Of a stretch of 6,296 nucleotides of DNA, positions 5,583 to 6,296 are shown piece after piece; the stretch's first letter is position 1; each line of letters starts with the position of its first letter. The position numbers and the translations under genes were made by a program. Under the pieces are notes generated by a model. That model did not search any database. It was not told where the DNA came from and was given only the letters and a program-made list of their open reading frames with translations. Source of the stretch: Bacteroidota bacterium (GTDB lineage: Bacteria > Bacteroidota > Ignavibacteria > Kapaibacteriales > UBA2268); assembly GCA_022708005.1 (NCBI GenBank), contig JAKIZN010000105.1, positions 1 to 6,296 of the forward strand, in the 5' to 3' direction.

Positions 5583-5835
5583 ATTTTCATCGCTTGTCTT
5601 TTTAGTATTTGCAGTGGTTACTTTTTTATTAAGAAGATACGATTTATCGGTAGCAAATCTAATCGCCGCAATAGGTTTTGCCATATTTGATTATCGCCTT
5701 CATATCATTGTAAAGTTCAAATTGCAGCATCATTGGGAGCGTAAGCTGAGGCTATTGGGCAACGTAATTGGCTATGCTGGCATTGCGTCGCTGATAATAA
5801 TTATTGTGATGCGATTGCTAAAAATAAGCATATAG
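5575..5835 (+). CDS. Small membrane protein of unknown function, TTG start
   Basis: I do not recognise this 86-residue protein. It has hydrophobic stretches at about 4-19, 25-40 and 60-82, separated by basic clusters (RR at 20-21; KFKLQHHWERKLR at 47-59), so two or three membrane helices are likely, with the basic loop probably cytoplasmic. There is no signal-peptidase site or lipobox. The start is TTG at 5575, because the only ATG is internal (residue 79), and a GGAGG sequence stands six bases before it. It overlaps the ftsW stop by 8 bases, which implies translational coupling, and it is last in the operon. Its position suggests a membrane or envelope role alongside FtsW, but that is guilt by association only. 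Reading-frame length, composition and coupling favour a real gene. Confidence 0.68.
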   Translation: MDKFSSLVFLVFAVVTFLLRRYDLSVANLIAAIGFAIFDYRLHIIVKFKLQHHWERKLRLLGNVIGYAGIASLIIIIVMRLLKISI

Positions 5836-5837
5836 GA

Positions 5838-5859
5838 GAAGACTTCGCTAAAAGTCTTC
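5838..5859. terminator. Hairpin between convergent genes, possible bidirectional terminator
   Basis: GAAGACTT (5838-5845) pairs with AAGTCTTC (5852-5859) around a 6-base loop. It begins 3 bases after the operon stop and includes the pdxB stop codon (5848-5850 on the minus strand). There is no good T-run on either side, so intrinsic termination would be weak. Position between convergent 3' ends is the main argument. Confidence 0.4.
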
Positions 5860-6296
5860 AAACGCTTCCCTTTCAATAGGATAATTATTTCTAAATTCGT
5901 CGAAAGCTTCATCGGAGTTCGGTAATGCCGAGACTGCTTTGAATCTTTGGCTTAGATTAAGCAAATTTCTATTTGAAGCAATTAGGTCGTATACTTCGCT
6001 GCTGCTGACGTCAGAAAAATTTCTTTTCGCTGCTGAATTTATTTTCAAGAGAATAGCTCCATAATTCGGCTTGATTCCCGTTACCTGCTCAAAAACTTTT
6101 GCCATCATCAAGCTGCCTTTTAGCTTCGCATCATAAGAATGCCCTGCTATATGCGGCGTGGCAATCATCGCCGAGCGAACTGCCGCAGCATCAACCGAAG
6201 GCTCGTTTTCCCAAACATCAACTATTGCATCTATTTTGCCTTGCGAGGCTGCTTGGCTCCAAGCAGATTCGCTTACTATAGTCCCCCTTGAAGCGT
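5848..6296 (-). CDS. pdxB: Erythronate-4-phosphate dehydrogenase, C-terminal part (cut by window edge)
   Basis: 148 residues are readable from the right edge to TAG at 5850-5848. This NAD-dependent 2-hydroxyacid dehydrogenase oxidises 4-phosphoerythronate in the DXP-dependent pathway to pyridoxal phosphate. The fragment opens with (N)ASRGTIVS, giving catalytic R3, then DVWENEP (26-32) with E31, and TPHIAGHS (46-53) with H48: the Arg/Glu/His set of the superfamily, with R-to-E spacing like that of phosphoglycerate dehydrogenase. About 95 residues follow PHIAG, ending with FDEFRNNYPIEREAFEDF, which fits the PdxB-specific C-terminal dimerisation domain (FD..R..YP.RRE). This tail distinguishes it from SerA and from generic hydroxyacid dehydrogenases. 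The ATG at 6168 is internal, not the start. It converges on the ftsW operon with 12 bases between stop codons. Confidence 0.88.
   Translation of the reverse strand, partial: ASRGTIVSESAWSQAASQGKIDAIVDVWENEPSVDAAAVRSAMIATPHIAGHSYDAKLKGSLMMAKVFEQVTGIKPNYGAILLKINSAAKRNFSDVSSSEVYDLIASNRNLLNLSQRFKAVSALPNSDEAFDEFRNNYPIEREAFEDF

Noticed and set aside
5848..6168. A separate 106-residue protein starting at ATG 6168.
   Set aside because: The frame stays open to the window edge and the upstream residues hold the catalytic Arg and Glu motifs of PdxB, so the ATG is internal.

Overview
The window comes from an AT-rich bacterial chromosome, most likely a member of Bacteroidota or a close relative in the FCB group (Chlorobiota, Ignavibacteria or Kapabacteria type). 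Four things point that way. The leader of pcrA carries an exact match to the Bacteroidota promoter pattern TTTG-N19-TAnnTTTG. Most genes start without a clear Shine-Dalgarno sequence. The FtsW has the P-N-F-S-T form of its motif, which I associate with that group. A PdxB-type erythronate-4-phosphate dehydrogenase is also present. The lineage is an inference; the gene identities are firmer.

Layout. (1) 1-317, minus strand: N-terminal part of an M16 (insulinase-type) zinc peptidase that runs off the left edge. (2) 318-701: no convincing gene; the remains of a palindromic repeat element and one copy of a 49-bp dispersed repeat. (3) 702-1433, minus: a 243-residue alpha/beta-hydrolase esterase with a G-x-S-x-G nucleophile elbow. 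(4) 1434-2167: a 734-bp gene-free block packed with repeats, centred on a 322-bp MITE-like element (1673-1994) with imperfect terminal inverted repeats, an inner inverted pair, a 35-bp tandem repeat of palindromes and a perfect 15-bp hairpin. (5) 2168-5835, plus: a three-gene operon of pcrA/uvrD helicase, ftsW and a small membrane protein, with 1-bp spacing and then an 8-bp overlap. (6) 5848-6296, minus: C-terminal part of pdxB, convergent with the operon; a hairpin lies at the 3' ends of both transcripts.

How it fits together. The genes are core cell functions: DNA repair and replication, septal peptidoglycan synthesis, pyridoxal phosphate synthesis and proteolysis. I see no defence system, CRISPR array, phage module or secondary-metabolite cluster. 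The unusual content is the repeat landscape: two relatives of the same palindromic element and copies of a 49-bp repeat lie on both sides of the esterase gene. That makes the esterase segment the most plastic part of the window. The most concrete regulatory signal is the promoter in front of pcrA.
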